Positions 8,187 to 16,706 of a DNA stretch of 24,374 bases are shown here, in pieces. Origin of the DNA: WJKQ01 sp043810515 (GTDB lineage Bacteria; Patescibacteriota; Gracilibacteria; UBA1369; LOWO2-01-FULL-3); NCBI GenBank assembly GCA_043810515.1, contig JBDRNZ010000046.1, forward strand, positions 1-24,374, in the 5' to 3' direction. Each line of letters starts with the position of its first letter. Within the stretch, counting starts at the first letter, position 1. Both the position numbers and the translations under genes were made by a program. Below the pieces are notes generated by a model, which made no database searches, was not told the DNA's origin, and was given only the letters and a program-made list of their open reading frames with translations.

Positions 8187-10369
8187 ATGAGCGAAATTTT
8201 AAAAAATTTGAACGACAGGCAAATCGAGGCTGTAACCTGTTTTAAGGGCCCGATGCTTGTAATCGCGGGCGCGGGAAGCGGAAAAACCCGCGTTTTGACG
8301 CACAGAATCGCTTATCTGATTCAGGAAAAAGGCATAAATCCGTGGAATATTTTGGCCGTGACATTCACAAACAAAGCGGCAAACGAGATGAAAACGCGGA
8401 TCGTCAGACTTGTGGGCGATATTAATCGTGACGGCGTGGAAGCCGCGATCCCGACTGTCGGCACTTTTCATTCCGTGTGCGTCAGAATCTTAAGAAAAAA
8501 TATCCACCTTCTCGGAGGCGACAATTCGTTCGCGATTTATGACACGGCGGATCAGCAAATTCTCATGAAAAGGATTGTGAATGAACTAATGCTTGATCCG
8601 AAAAAGATAAACCCGAAGGCGGTGCTCGCCCATATTTCAAACGCAAAAAACGCTCTTATCGGGTCAAAGGAATATTCCAGCTACGCGAATGATTATTTCA
8701 CCGAAAAAGTCGCGGAGATTTATCCGCGTTATCATCTGGCGCTTGCCCAGAACAACGCTCTGGATTTTGATGATATTATCATGAAAACCGTTGAGCTTTT
8801 TCAGAAATTTCCCGATATTCTCGACGAATATCAGGAAAAATTCAGATTTATTTCGGTGGACGAATATCAGGACACAAACAAGGCGCAGTATGTTCTCATA
8901 AATCTTTTGGCCGCAAAATACCGCAATCTCTGCGTGATCGGGGATGAGGATCAGAGTATTTACAGCTGGCGCGGCGCGACTCTGCAAAATATTCTCGATT
9001 TTGAAAAAGATTACCCGGAGGTGAAAGTCGTGAAACTTGAGCAAAATTACAGGTCTACGCAGGTTATTCTTGACGCGTCCAACAATATTATCAGCAAAAA
9101 TCTGCAGAGAAAGGACAAAAAACTCTGGACCGAAAAAGAGGGTGGTGAAAAAGTCCGCCACTGGCTGGCTGACAATGAAAGGCATGAAGGCGAGCTTGTC
9201 GCTCATGAAATTTCAAATCTTCTCGTCGGAAGCGAATATCCGGCTTACAACGATTTTGTTGTTTTGTACCGAACAAACGCCCAGTCCCGTATTTTTGAGG
9301 AGGTGTTTTTGAGATATGGAATCCCATACCGGATCGTCGGCGGCATTAAATTTTACGAAAGAAAGGAGATAAAGGATATTCTCGCGTATTTAAGGATTAT
9401 ACAAAACCCGAATGATTCCGTCAGCCTTATGCGGATTATTAATGTTCCGACCAGGAAGATTGGAGCAAAACCCTGGAATCCATACTTAATTTTTCAACAA
9501 AAAATAATCTGTCTTTTTTTAACGCGATGCTTCTCGTCAATGAAGTTCCCGGTATAAGCAAGCCAAAGGCTGAGATTATCGACAGATTTGTAAAACTTAT
9601 TAAGTCCCTGAAAAATCTTAACGGCGAATTTTCCGCTTCCGGAATGATAAAACATGTCCTTGAAAAAAGCGGATATAAAAAAATGATAGATGACGGAAGC
9701 GTTGAAGGAGAGGCGAGGCTGGAAAATATAGCCGAACTTGTTTCGGTTGCGCAAAAATACGACAGCCTTGAAGCCGGAATTTCTTTGAATATTTTTCTTG
9801 AAGAAGTGAGCCTCATTACCGATCTTGATACGCTTGATGAAAGCGATAACGCCGTGACTTTGATGACTGTTCATTCGGCAAAAGGACTTGAATTCCCATA
9901 TGTTTTCATAGCCGGATGCGAGGAAGGTGTTTTTCCGCACAGCAGGAGTATGCTGGACCGCAGTGAACTGGAGGAGGAGCGGCGGCTTATGTATGTCGCG
10001 ATGACGAGAGCCAAGGAGCGGCTTTATCTTCTGCATGCGCGGGAAAGAATGCTTTACGGGGAGTCGAAAGCAAACGCACCTTCGCAGTTTTTATCTGATA
10101 TCGACGGTGAGCTTGTGGAAGCGAATTACGGCGGGGCCGGGAACAGACAGCATCTTTCAATTTCCGATATTCTGGAGAGACCCGTGCCCGTCGAACTTGA
10201 TAAAGGTTTTGATATAGAGCTTGCGACGGGCGATAAAGTTTCTCATAATACTTTTGGAAAAGGAATTGTTATAGATGTTAAAGGAGGGGTCGCGACGGTT
10301 GCTTTTGAGGACAGCGGAGTGGGTGTAAAAAAGCTGGCTTTAAGCGTTGCTCCAATTAAAAAAATATAA
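8187..10369 (+). pseudogene. pcrA: UvrD/PcrA-type DNA helicase interrupted by a one-base frameshift
   Basis: SF1A 3'-5' DNA helicase used in repair and replication restart. The first frame (8187-9557) has the Q motif (LNDRQIEAV), Walker A AGAGSGKT (27-34), VTFTNKAANEMK, VDEYQDTNKAQY (Walker B), IGDEDQSIYSWRGA and EQNYRS. The second (to 10369) has TVHSAKGLEFPYVFIAGCEE, EEERRLMYVAMTRAKERLYL and the C-terminal Tudor-like domain (GDKVSHNTFGKGIVIDVKGG). At 9467-9470 the run GCAAAACCC lacks one A: adding it gives the expected continuation GAKTLESILNFSTKNNLSFF. Joined, it is about 727 residues, normal length. As an essential-type gene with otherwise perfect domains, a homopolymer sequencing error is the simplest reading; a true recent mutation is possible. 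Confidence 0.9.
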
Positions 10370-10380
10370 ATTCAAAATAG

Positions 10381-11175
10381 ATGAAAATTTTATTTATAAG
10401 CGACATTGTCGCGAAGCCCGGCCGGGAGACTGTAAAGAAGATTTTGCCGGGCGTGTTGGAAGAATACGGTCCTGATATCGTGATCGCGAACGGTGAAAAT
10501 CTTGCCCATGGAAAAGGGTTTTCTCCGGATCATATTGCCGAAATGCGCGAGGTTGGAATTGATTTTTTTACCGCGGGAAATCATGTCTGGGGAAATTCCA
10601 CAGGCGCGGAAATGCTTGATGATCCTGACTTTCCGGTGATAAGACCCGCCAATTATCCTCAAAAAGGCGTGCCGGGACGCGGATATGATATCGTCACGGA
10701 TAAGGAAGGAAGGCGTCTTCTTGTTATAAATCTTATTGGCCGCGTGTTCATGAGAAATTGTCCGGACTGTCCTTTTCGGGCGGCCGATAAAATTCTGGAA
10801 AAATTTGCAAATGAGGATCTGGCCGGAATTTTTGTTGATTTTCATGCCGAAACTACTTCTGAAAAATATGCTTTAAAGTTTTATCTGGACGGAAGAGTGA
10901 GCGCAATAATGGGCACTCATACTCATGTGCCAACGAGTGATGCCGGCGTTTCCGAGGCCGGCACCGCTTTTATGGCGGACGTTGGAATGGTGGGGTCTCT
11001 GGACAGCGTTATAGGAGTTAAAAAGGAGATTATTATAGAACACTTTTTGACGCAAATGCCTGTGAAGCACGAGCCTGAGACTGAAGGGAAAATGGTCCTT
11101 AACGCCGCCCTGGTTACGCTTGACGAGAAAAGCAGAAAAGCATTAAATGTTTTGCACGTACAAAAATTTATTTAA
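10381..11175 (+). CDS. ymdB: YmdB-family metallophosphoesterase
   Basis: 264 residues, matching the YmdB family (2',3'-cyclic-nucleotide and related phosphodiesterase; cytosolic, often linked to RNA turnover because it commonly neighbours rny). Metal-ligand motifs are all present: D8 in ISDIVAKPGR, ANGEN (E39, N40), AGNHVWGN (N67, H68), the FHAETTSEK block and GTHTHVPTSD. The gene starts 11 bp after the helicase stop, with the protease gene 9 bp downstream, so a helicase-ymdB-protease transcription unit is likely. No rny or recA is nearby. Physiological substrate uncertain. Confidence 0.9.
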   Translation: MKILFISDIVAKPGRETVKKILPGVLEEYGPDIVIANGENLAHGKGFSPDHIAEMREVGIDFFTAGNHVWGNSTGAEMLDDPDFPVIRPANYPQKGVPGRGYDIVTDKEGRRLLVINLIGRVFMRNCPDCPFRAADKILEKFANEDLAGIFVDFHAETTSEKYALKFYLDGRVSAIMGTHTHVPTSDAGVSEAGTAFMADVGMVGSLDSVIGVKKEIIIEHFLTQMPVKHEPETEGKMVLNAALVTLDEKSRKALNVLHVQKFI

Positions 11176-11184
11176 CTTATTCTT

Positions 11185-12405
11185 ATGTATAAAACCGGAC
11201 GGTATCATTTTCTTGTTTATGTCGTCACGGCGGCTTTAAGTTTTGTTCTTGGATGGCAGGCGACTTCTTTTGGATTTCTTGGCGATTATACACCGTATAC
11301 CGTTGAGGGCGAAAATGACATGACAGATGCTAATAATGCGAAAAGCACCGTTGATCTCGGCCTGTTCTGGCAGGTGTGGGAAGAATTGAGTACGAATTAT
11401 GTGGATGATAATACAGCAAGCGATTCTGACCGTGTTTATGGCTCAATCAAAGGCATGGTTAATTCTTTTGATGATCCCTACACTGTTTTTATGACTCCCG
11501 ATGAAAGCAAAGATTTTACGGCAAGCCTGAATGGGACCCTTGAAGGTATTGGCGCCGAGCTGACCGTTAAAGATCACAATCTCGTCATTGTGTCGCCTTT
11601 GCGCGATAGCCCGGCTGAAAAAGCCGGTCTGCTTCCCGGTGATATTATTTATATGATAGATGATTCGCTTGCCAATGAAATGACTCTTTTTGACGCGATA
11701 ATGCAAATTCGCGGTGCGAAAGGCACAACGGTGACTCTTACCATAATTCGCGAGGGCGTTGATGAGCCTTTTGACGTTTCAATTGTGCGCGACAGTATTG
11801 ATGTTGAAAGTGTGACTGTTGAAGAAATGGATGACGGCATTGTTTATGTCAGCGTCAATCAGTTTAACGACAAAACTATTGAAGAATTCGGAAAGGCCGT
11901 TAGTGAAATGCTTCTTGATGAACCGAAAGGGCTGATCATTGACCTCAGATTTAACGGCGGCGGGTATCTGGATATAGCGGTTGATCTTCTTTCGTATGTT
12001 CTTCCAAGCAATACGATGGCAGTTGTTATCAAGAAAAGGGATAATGAGGAGGAATATATGTACACCAACGGAAAACCAAAGATTACCGATGTGCCGCTTG
12101 TTGTTCTCGTGAACGAGGGAAGCGCTTCAGCTTCGGAAATTGTTGCAGGCGCTGTGCAGGATCATAAACGCGGGATTATAATGGGCGTAAAAACTTTTGG
12201 AAAGGGAACTGTTCAGGAAGTCACCGGCTTTGGCGACGGCTCAAGCTTAAGGATGACGATTGCTAAATGGTTTACGCCTCTCGGAAGAAGCATAAACGAA
12301 GTCGGACTTGATCCTGATATTGTCGTTGAAATCACTGATGAGGATATTGCGAACGAATTTGATTCCCAAAAAGACGCAGCCGTTAAGTATCTTGAAAATC
12401 TATAA
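11185..12405 (+). CDS. S41 carboxyl-terminal processing protease (CtpA/Prc type)
   Basis: 406 residues. N-terminal signal-anchor (9-28), a helical leader (STVDLGLFWQVWEELSTNYV), a PDZ domain (about 115-205, GIGAEL ... LPGDIIYMID) and the S41 catalytic core (about 210-390). The Ser/Lys dyad is visible as S315 in GSASASEIVAGAVQDHKRG and K340 in TFGKGTVQ, 25 residues apart as in Prc. Such enzymes trim C-termini of secreted or wall proteins outside the membrane. Several neighbouring genes are also envelope proteins. The family is confident; the target proteins are unknown. Confidence 0.93.
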   Translation: MYKTGRYHFLVYVVTAALSFVLGWQATSFGFLGDYTPYTVEGENDMTDANNAKSTVDLGLFWQVWEELSTNYVDDNTASDSDRVYGSIKGMVNSFDDPYTVFMTPDESKDFTASLNGTLEGIGAELTVKDHNLVIVSPLRDSPAEKAGLLPGDIIYMIDDSLANEMTLFDAIMQIRGAKGTTVTLTIIREGVDEPFDVSIVRDSIDVESVTVEEMDDGIVYVSVNQFNDKTIEEFGKAVSEMLLDEPKGLIIDLRFNGGGYLDIAVDLLSYVLPSNTMAVVIKKRDNEEEYMYTNGKPKITDVPLVVLVNEGSASASEIVAGAVQDHKRGIIMGVKTFGKGTVQEVTGFGDGSSLRMTIAKWFTPLGRSINEVGLDPDIVVEITDEDIANEFDSQKDAAVKYLENL

Positions 12406-12411
12406 ACGCTA

Positions 12412-12455
12412 ACGGAGGCCGCGGGTATGGCTGACTTTCCCTCCGTGATTACACG
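12412..12455 (+). terminator. Possible terminator hairpins after the protease gene
   Basis: ACGGAGG (12412-12418) pairs with CCTCCGT (12440-12446), and CCGTG/CACGG (12442-12455) forms a second 5-bp stem with a four-base loop. They overlap, so the two folds compete. A short T-run (GCTTTTTC) comes about 17 bp later, not directly after a stem, so termination is only plausible. Confidence 0.35.
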
Positions 12456-12493
12456 GCTTCTATGGCTTTTTCTCGTCTTTTTATGTGTTTTTT

Positions 12494-12590
<97 letters not shown>

Positions 12591-12676
12591 ATTTTTGTCT
12601 GCCTATTCTCAAAAAGCCTATTAAATATATGTAAATGCCGGCTTAAAGTCTAGGGGTTTTTCTAACGGTTTTGTTG

Positions 12677-12682
12677 TATACT
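12677..12682 (+). promoter_or_regulatory. -10 box of the lipoprotein gene
   Basis: TATACT 27 bp before the ATG at 12709. It is preceded by GGTTTTGTTG, the same ten bases that precede the -10 of the L,D-transpeptidase gene. No convincing -35 hexamer. Confidence 0.5.
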
Positions 12683-12708
12683 CGAAATTGCAATTAAAAT
12701 AAATTTTT

Positions 12709-13491
12709 ATGGGAAAAAAGTTTTTATTGTTTTTTACCTTCTGCTTATCTCTTTTCGCAGGATGCTCGGGCATTTCCGGTAATGCGAACATTGATGTCGT
12801 CGTTGATAAAGTCATTTATAAGGATCTTGGAATTGAGGGGACTGACAATATTCTTGAGTTTTATATTTATTTTGGACGGCCGGATCAGTCCATCAAGCAG
12901 CCTCAAAATACTGATGGTCTTCTTACCTCCGACCTTCCGCCGGAATTGCAGCCAAAGGTTATTTATGCGAACGGAACCATGTGCGACGTTCCACGTTTTC
13001 CCCACGACTGCAGAATTCCCGTTACCGCTGAGGAGCTTAAAAACGGTAGTGGTAAGTTCTTAATTGATGTTACGTTTGTAGACGGGGCTCATTCCCAAAA
13101 AGAAATTACAGTCCCCTATCCGACTCCTCTTGCAAAACCGTATATCACCGAGCCGAAGTCTACTCCTTCCCAAAAAGATACTTTCAGAGTGAAATTTACA
13201 GATGTCGGCGCCGACTATTACGATGTCGGCGTAAGTTTATGCGGAAAATATGAGGACGACGGCATAAACCCCTGTCTGGACGGCATTTCCTACCGTCTCG
13301 TAAAGGATGGCGATGACTTTTTCGCGAAAGATGACAGTCTTTATTCGCCGGACATAGTATCGGAAAATGGCGTTATTGAAGTAATGTCCGATTTCGTGCT
13401 CATGTTTGAAGACAGCGTCCAGTATTTTGTAACCGCCGGAAACGGCAGCTCCGAGAGCAATGACATGAAGGCTTTTTCCGCTGAAAATTAA
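12709..13491 (+). CDS. Predicted secreted lipoprotein, function unknown
   Basis: 260 residues with a lipoprotein signal: MGKKFLLFFTFCLSLFAGC ends in a lipobox (LFAGC, Cys19), so the mature protein should be lipid-anchored outside the membrane. The rest is soluble and beta-rich, with four further Cys residues that could form disulfides (GTMCDVPRFPHDCRIP; SLCGKYEDDGINPCLDG) and a middle segment that looks like a fibronectin/Ig-type strand region (PKSTPSQKDTFRVKFTDVG). I do not recognise a family. Its stop overlaps the convergent pyrD stop by 4 bp (TTAA). Confidence 0.75.
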   Translation: MGKKFLLFFTFCLSLFAGCSGISGNANIDVVVDKVIYKDLGIEGTDNILEFYIYFGRPDQSIKQPQNTDGLLTSDLPPELQPKVIYANGTMCDVPRFPHDCRIPVTAEELKNGSGKFLIDVTFVDGAHSQKEITVPYPTPLAKPYITEPKSTPSQKDTFRVKFTDVGADYYDVGVSLCGKYEDDGINPCLDGISYRLVKDGDDFFAKDDSLYSPDIVSENGVIEVMSDFVLMFEDSVQYFVTAGNGSSESNDMKAFSAEN

Positions 13492-14627
13492 ATTTTGTTG
13501 TCCGCGCCGATAGCCTCTTTGATGTTTTTTAGTCCGTCTTTTTCGAGCAGTTCGGCTAGACCACGGTTTATTTCGCTCATCAACTGGGGTCCTTCAAAAA
13601 TCATTCCGGTTATGAGTTCGACCAGAGAGGCTCCAAGCCTGATTTTTTCGTAAGCATCTTCTGCTGAGGATATTCCGCCGCAGCCGATTATTATGTATTT
13701 GCCCTGCGATTCGCGGTAGATATATTTTATCTGTTCGTTCGAAAGGGTCTCTATCGGCTTTCCGCTCACGCCACCGAGCTTGGGAATGCCTTTGTCGAGT
13801 ATTTTTTCTTTTATCTGTTTATTGCCTCTATCTTTCGTGAGGTTTGTGCAGACGAATCCGGCGATGTGGTGAGATCCTGCGACGTGGAGAATTTCTTTGA
13901 TCTGCGGATGCGTCAGGTCGGGCGGAAGTTTTATAAAAACGGGATTTGAAGATTTTATCTTTCCTATTTTAGAAAGAAGAACGTCAAGGTCGTGAGGTTT
14001 TGTGAATGGCTGGCCGCCAAACGCGTTGGGGCAGCTTATGTTTATTACAAAAAAATCACCGATCCCCTGCATGGTTTTATAGGCTTTAACGTAATCTTTT
14101 ATTCCTTCCTCCTTTTTTACCGTATTTTTGCTGTTTGTTTTTGCCACGCTTACTCCGATCGGAACGTGGAATTTTTCGTTTTTCAGTCTGGCCGCTATCT
14201 GAGCGCATCCTTCATTTTTAAGGCCGTAGTAAACCACGAGCCCTTTTGATTTTTTCAGTCTCCATAATCTTGGGCGCGGGTTGCCTTCGCACTTTTCACC
14301 TGTAATTGATCCTATTTCCCCAAATCCAAATCCGGTGTGCGGCAGGATATTTGTCATTACTCCGTCTTTGTCGAATCCGGCGGCAAGACCGATTGGATTG
14401 CGAAATTTCATTCCAAGAATTTTTTGCTCAAGTGAAGCGTTTCGGTAAGAAAAAAATATTGCCGTCAGACTTTTTGTGAATAAATTTGTTCCAAGAAAAT
14501 GTCCGATTTTCAAAAACGCGTCGTGCACTTTTTCCGGATCGAATTTAAAAAGTATCGGTTTTACAAGCCCTTTATAAACTCCCCGCGATATTATATTTCT
14601 GATTTTTACCAGCGTTTCTTTAATCAT
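13488..14627 (-). CDS. pyrD: Dihydroorotate dehydrogenase, class 2-like with a catalytic-position Cys
   Basis: 379 residues from ATG at 14627. That start gives an ATGA overlap with the upstream DUF192 gene and is preferred over the longer frame from 14672. DHODH oxidises dihydroorotate to orotate with FMN in pyrimidine synthesis. Class 2 features are the N-terminal helix region with KFDPEKVHDAF, AAGFDKDG (83-89), the GFGFGEIGSITG and GNPRPRLWRL blocks, and the C-terminal phosphate site IIGCGGISSAEDAYEKIRLGA. Oddly, the catalytic loop reads NISCPN with Cys199, the class 1 residue, where class 2 enzymes normally have Ser (NxSSPN). The electron acceptor (quinone or other) therefore cannot be assumed. 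Confidence 0.9.
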   Translation of the reverse strand: MIKETLVKIRNIISRGVYKGLVKPILFKFDPEKVHDAFLKIGHFLGTNLFTKSLTAIFFSYRNASLEQKILGMKFRNPIGLAAGFDKDGVMTNILPHTGFGFGEIGSITGEKCEGNPRPRLWRLKKSKGLVVYYGLKNEGCAQIAARLKNEKFHVPIGVSVAKTNSKNTVKKEEGIKDYVKAYKTMQGIGDFFVINISCPNAFGGQPFTKPHDLDVLLSKIGKIKSSNPVFIKLPPDLTHPQIKEILHVAGSHHIAGFVCTNLTKDRGNKQIKEKILDKGIPKLGGVSGKPIETLSNEQIKYIYRESQGKYIIIGCGGISSAEDAYEKIRLGASLVELITGMIFEGPQLMSEINRGLAELLEKDGLKNIKEAIGADNKI

Positions 14628-15118
14628 TTTGAAGATGTAAATTGGACAATGTCGCCTTTCTTTATTCCCCATTCATCGGCAAATCCGGCGTTTACTTCGA
14701 GTACATATCTCGCCGGTTCCACGGACGGAATCGGAGTTTGTGACAATGGTTCGGTATGGCCCTGAATATTCGAAATATTAAAATTTTCATCAATGAAAAC
14801 AATATCCAGAGGAATTTCCGTGTCTTTCATCCAGAATGATCTTTGTTCCGAAGTGTCATACACAAAAAGCATTCCGTAGTCCTCGGGCATGGATTCCCGA
14901 TTCATAAGTCCGCGGGAAATTTCCTCATCCGTCTGCGCGAATTCTATGTCTATCCCCGTAATCGCGGAGGAGTTTTCCGGATCTATAAATACCAGGTTTC
15001 CTTCTTTTGTCGCGGTGTCCGTTTCCTGCAAAATTGCAATAACTGAAATTGCCGATGTAGCTACAAGAGCTGTCACAAGCACTATTCCCATTGTTTTTTG
15101 AAGAAGTGTTTTGCGCAT
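14624..15118 (-). CDS. DUF192 family exported protein
   Basis: 164 residues: an N-terminal signal/anchor (about 10-30, GIVLVTALVATSAISVIAIL) followed by a complete DUF192 domain (about 55-160). Family blocks are ISRGLMNRESMPEDYGMLFVY, the SFWMKDTEIPLDIVFID core, and PARYVLEVNAGFADEWGIKKGD. The biochemical role of DUF192 is not established; the fold is a compact beta-barrel, exported in many bacteria. Its stop overlaps pyrD (ATGA) and it starts 9 bp after the methyltransferase-like gene, so it belongs to the same leftward operon. Confidence 0.9.
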   Translation of the reverse strand: MRKTLLQKTMGIVLVTALVATSAISVIAILQETDTATKEGNLVFIDPENSSAITGIDIEFAQTDEEISRGLMNRESMPEDYGMLFVYDTSEQRSFWMKDTEIPLDIVFIDENFNISNIQGHTEPLSQTPIPSVEPARYVLEVNAGFADEWGIKKGDIVQFTSSK

Positions 15119-15127
15119 ATTTCGAAT

Positions 15128-15817
15128 TTACCAGATATACGGGATCAAACGCCAGCGCACTTTTTGGCAGTATTCTTTGTAGCCGTTCAGGTCTCTGCGC
15201 AATACTTTTTCTTCATTCAGAATTCTGAAAACCAGCAGAGCCGGCAGTGGAAGAAACGGTATGATTGCCCAAAAAGATCCAAGCGCTATGGGCGTTGCAA
15301 GAAACATAATTATTGTTCCGAAGTACATCGGGTGCCGGACAACCGCATAAGGTCCCGTGGAAATCACTTTCTGGTTTTTCTCAACCTCGATAATCCTTGA
15401 AGCATAGCTGTTTTCTTTAAAAACAAGCACTATCATGGCGTAGCTGAGTAAAACTATAATATTTGCGATTATTACACCCGCCACCGGCACGTCCGACCAG
15501 CCAAAACGGTGGTCAAAGCCGGGCAGGACGAAGCCAATCGCAAAAAGTGTTGTGGAAATTGTTATTATAATGCTTTGCTCATGTTCGCGCTCTTTCCATT
15601 TCATCCGGCGCTCAAGGAACTCCGGATCTTTTTTCAAAAAATATATGACTGTAAAAACCGCCGGTATCATTATAACCGCGGAGTACAGCCATCCCTCCCA
15701 GTAGTCCAGCGACCAGGCCGGTAAAAAAAGAAACGCCCAGATAATTATCAGGGCCGCGGGAAGGCTTAGTATCGCTTTTATTCTTATTTTTGTTAAAGGT
15801 GATTTTGTATTTTTCAT
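15128..15817 (-). CDS. Isoprenylcysteine/phospholipid methyltransferase-like membrane protein
   Basis: 229 residues with about six hydrophobic helices. The C-terminal half has the ICMT/PEMT family signature: VISTGPYAVVRHPMYFG (SAM-binding entry, about 150-166), a helix pair, then NEEKVLRRDLNGYKEYCQKVRWRLIPYIW with the conserved E..L...Y..Y pattern. Eukaryotic members methylate prenyl-cysteine; bacterial members probably modify lipids or small molecules, but the substrate is usually unknown. It overlaps an upstream 28-codon ORF by ATGA and leads the DUF192-pyrD operon. Confidence 0.88.
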   Translation of the reverse strand: MKNTKSPLTKIRIKAILSLPAALIIIWAFLFLPAWSLDYWEGWLYSAVIMIPAVFTVIYFLKKDPEFLERRMKWKEREHEQSIIITISTTLFAIGFVLPGFDHRFGWSDVPVAGVIIANIIVLLSYAMIVLVFKENSYASRIIEVEKNQKVISTGPYAVVRHPMYFGTIIMFLATPIALGSFWAIIPFLPLPALLVFRILNEEKVLRRDLNGYKEYCQKVRWRLIPYIW

Positions 15818-15900
15818 ATTTTTTTCTTCAATTCCATTCCCATATCTATAACGGCCAGTACGGCGATGGATGTGAGTATATAAATCTGCGGGCTGTTCAT
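15814..15900 (-). CDS. Possible 28-residue membrane peptide
   Basis: ATG at 15900 opens a 28-codon frame with one hydrophobic stretch (IYILTSIAVLAVI) and a lysine-rich end (ELKKKI), a typical single-pass topology. Its stop overlaps the start of the methyltransferase-like gene (ATGA) and its start overlaps the stop of the preceding ORF (also ATGA). The chained overlaps support translation; the sequence itself is unrecognised. Confidence 0.4.
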   Translation of the reverse strand: MNSPQIYILTSIAVLAVIDMGMELKKKI

Positions 15901-16001
15901 ACGTAATTTATACCATACTCTTCTCCGTCTTTATACAATTCTTCGTAGGGTTTTGCCTGTGGTACTGCCGGAATGAATAAAAGCGCAAAATAGGAGATCA
16001 A
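15897..16001 (-). pseudogene. Short ORF ending next to the cassette array, possibly a truncated gene
   Basis: From a TTG at 16001 the frame reads 34 residues: a hydrophobic start (ISYFALLFIPAVPQA) then KPYEELYKDGEEYGINYV, ending in ATGA overlap with the next ORF. The same frame continues upstream into the first recombination-site-like element (16009 onward), where it ceases to look like coding sequence. This may be the 3' remainder of a gene cut when the array joined the chromosome, or a short exported peptide. Confidence 0.3.
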
Positions 16002-16008
16002 ATGATCA

Positions 16009-16125
16009 TAACGTCCCGGCACATATGAACTTGTGCGGAGGCATAATATGCTAAGGGCATATCTTCGCACAAGTGGGGATAGGTTTTTCCAAATGAAAGG
16101 CCAAACCGTATACACGGGGTTGTAA
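16009..16125 (-). repeat. attC-like site, leftmost, diverged
   Basis: TAACGTCC start, inner stem ACTTGTGCG/CGCACAAGT enclosing CATAATATG, and end ACCGTATACACGGGGTTGTAA. The outer arms now pair poorly: several positions differ by transitions. It follows the gene at 16165-16401 and marks the chromosome side of the array. Confidence 0.65.
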
Positions 16126-16164
16126 AAAGAATCTCCCTTAGAAAGAAAATGCGAATTTGATTTT

Positions 16165-16401
16165 TTATCGCTCTACTTTCTTAGCGTCTTCAAGAACAGT
16201 AAGTCCTGCCTCTCGTACGGCGGCCAGGATAGCTTTTCTCTCTGCGTTAAGGCATACCTCAATAGCAACTCGGGTATCGTCTACAGTAACGTAGACTACT
16301 CTAAATCCAATAAATTTACCTTCAGCCAGGGCCTCTTGTACTTTTTTTAGCCTTGGATCTAATACGTCGGCAGCATCGACAATAACTCTTTCAGCAGCCA
16401 C
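16165..16401 (-). CDS. Hypothetical 78-residue cassette protein
   Basis: Soluble alpha/beta protein with no signal or membrane segment. The order is VIVDAADVLDPRLKKVQEAL (helix), GKFIGFRVVYVTVDDTRVAIEVCL (two strands), then AERKAILAAVREAGL (helix), resembling a small ferredoxin-like or ACT-like fold by eye only. I do not recognise a family. GC content is higher than in neighbouring cassettes, so it may come from a different source. It has its own promoter (16429-16457) and its stop is 40 bp from the leftmost attC-like site. Confidence 0.7.
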   Translation of the reverse strand: MAAERVIVDAADVLDPRLKKVQEALAEGKFIGFRVVYVTVDDTRVAIEVCLNAERKAILAAVREAGLTVLEDAKKVER

Positions 16402-16428
16402 GATTGTAATAATTAATGATAAGGGGTG

Positions 16429-16457
16429 TGTATACCAAATATTTATTATTTAGGCAA
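16429..16457 (-). promoter_or_regulatory. Promoter of the 78-residue cassette gene
   Basis: Minus strand TTGCCT (16452-16457), 17 bp, TATACA (16429-16434), about 28 bp before the ATG at 16401. Confidence 0.6.
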
Positions 16458-16525
16458 TAAAAACTTCACCTTTTCTTCTTTCTGAAAGTTGATTGATAGG
16501 TCAAAAGAGTGGAAAGATATATTAC

Positions 16526-16574
16526 TCAACGTCCGTGCGTTGCCGAAGGTGGATCGCCTTACACATTGCCCAAA
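16526..16574 (-). repeat. Remnant of an attC-like site
   Basis: Left end CAACGTCCGTGCG resembles the other site starts; on the minus strand it gives GTTGAGT, a valid GTTRRRY core. The inner part TTGCCGAAGGTG...CGCCTTACACATTGCCCAAAT looks like a shortened inner hairpin. The right arm is missing. Confidence 0.4.
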
Positions 16575-16667
16575 TTATTTTTTTGCCCTTTTGGCCTCCT
16601 TTTTTTCTTTCAATGTTTTCATTGGCTTCTTTCTAATGTTTTTTTTAGCATTTCTTTCTTTTCCCAT
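16575..16667 (-). CDS. 30-residue lysine-rich mini-protein
   Basis: ATG at 16667 to TAA at 16575. The product starts MGKERNAKKNIRKKPMKTLK and ends EKKEAKRAKK: 15 Lys/Arg in 30 residues, no acidic cluster or membrane segment. It resembles a type of very short, highly basic bacterial protein (K-rich, KKP...KTLKEKK pattern) seen in many genomes without assigned function. It could bind nucleic acid, or be ribosome-associated. It sits alone between two site remnants, as a cassette gene would, with a TATAAT about 30 bp upstream. Confidence 0.55.
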   Translation of the reverse strand: MGKERNAKKNIRKKPMKTLKEKKEAKRAKK

Positions 16668-16706
16668 GATATTATTTTTTTAAATATTATTTATTATATA
16701 CGTTTT

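Noticed and set aside
15897..16115. A 72-residue leftward frame starting at 16115
   Set aside because: Its first half lies inside the leftmost recombination-site hairpin and has no protein-like character; only the last 34 codons are considered.
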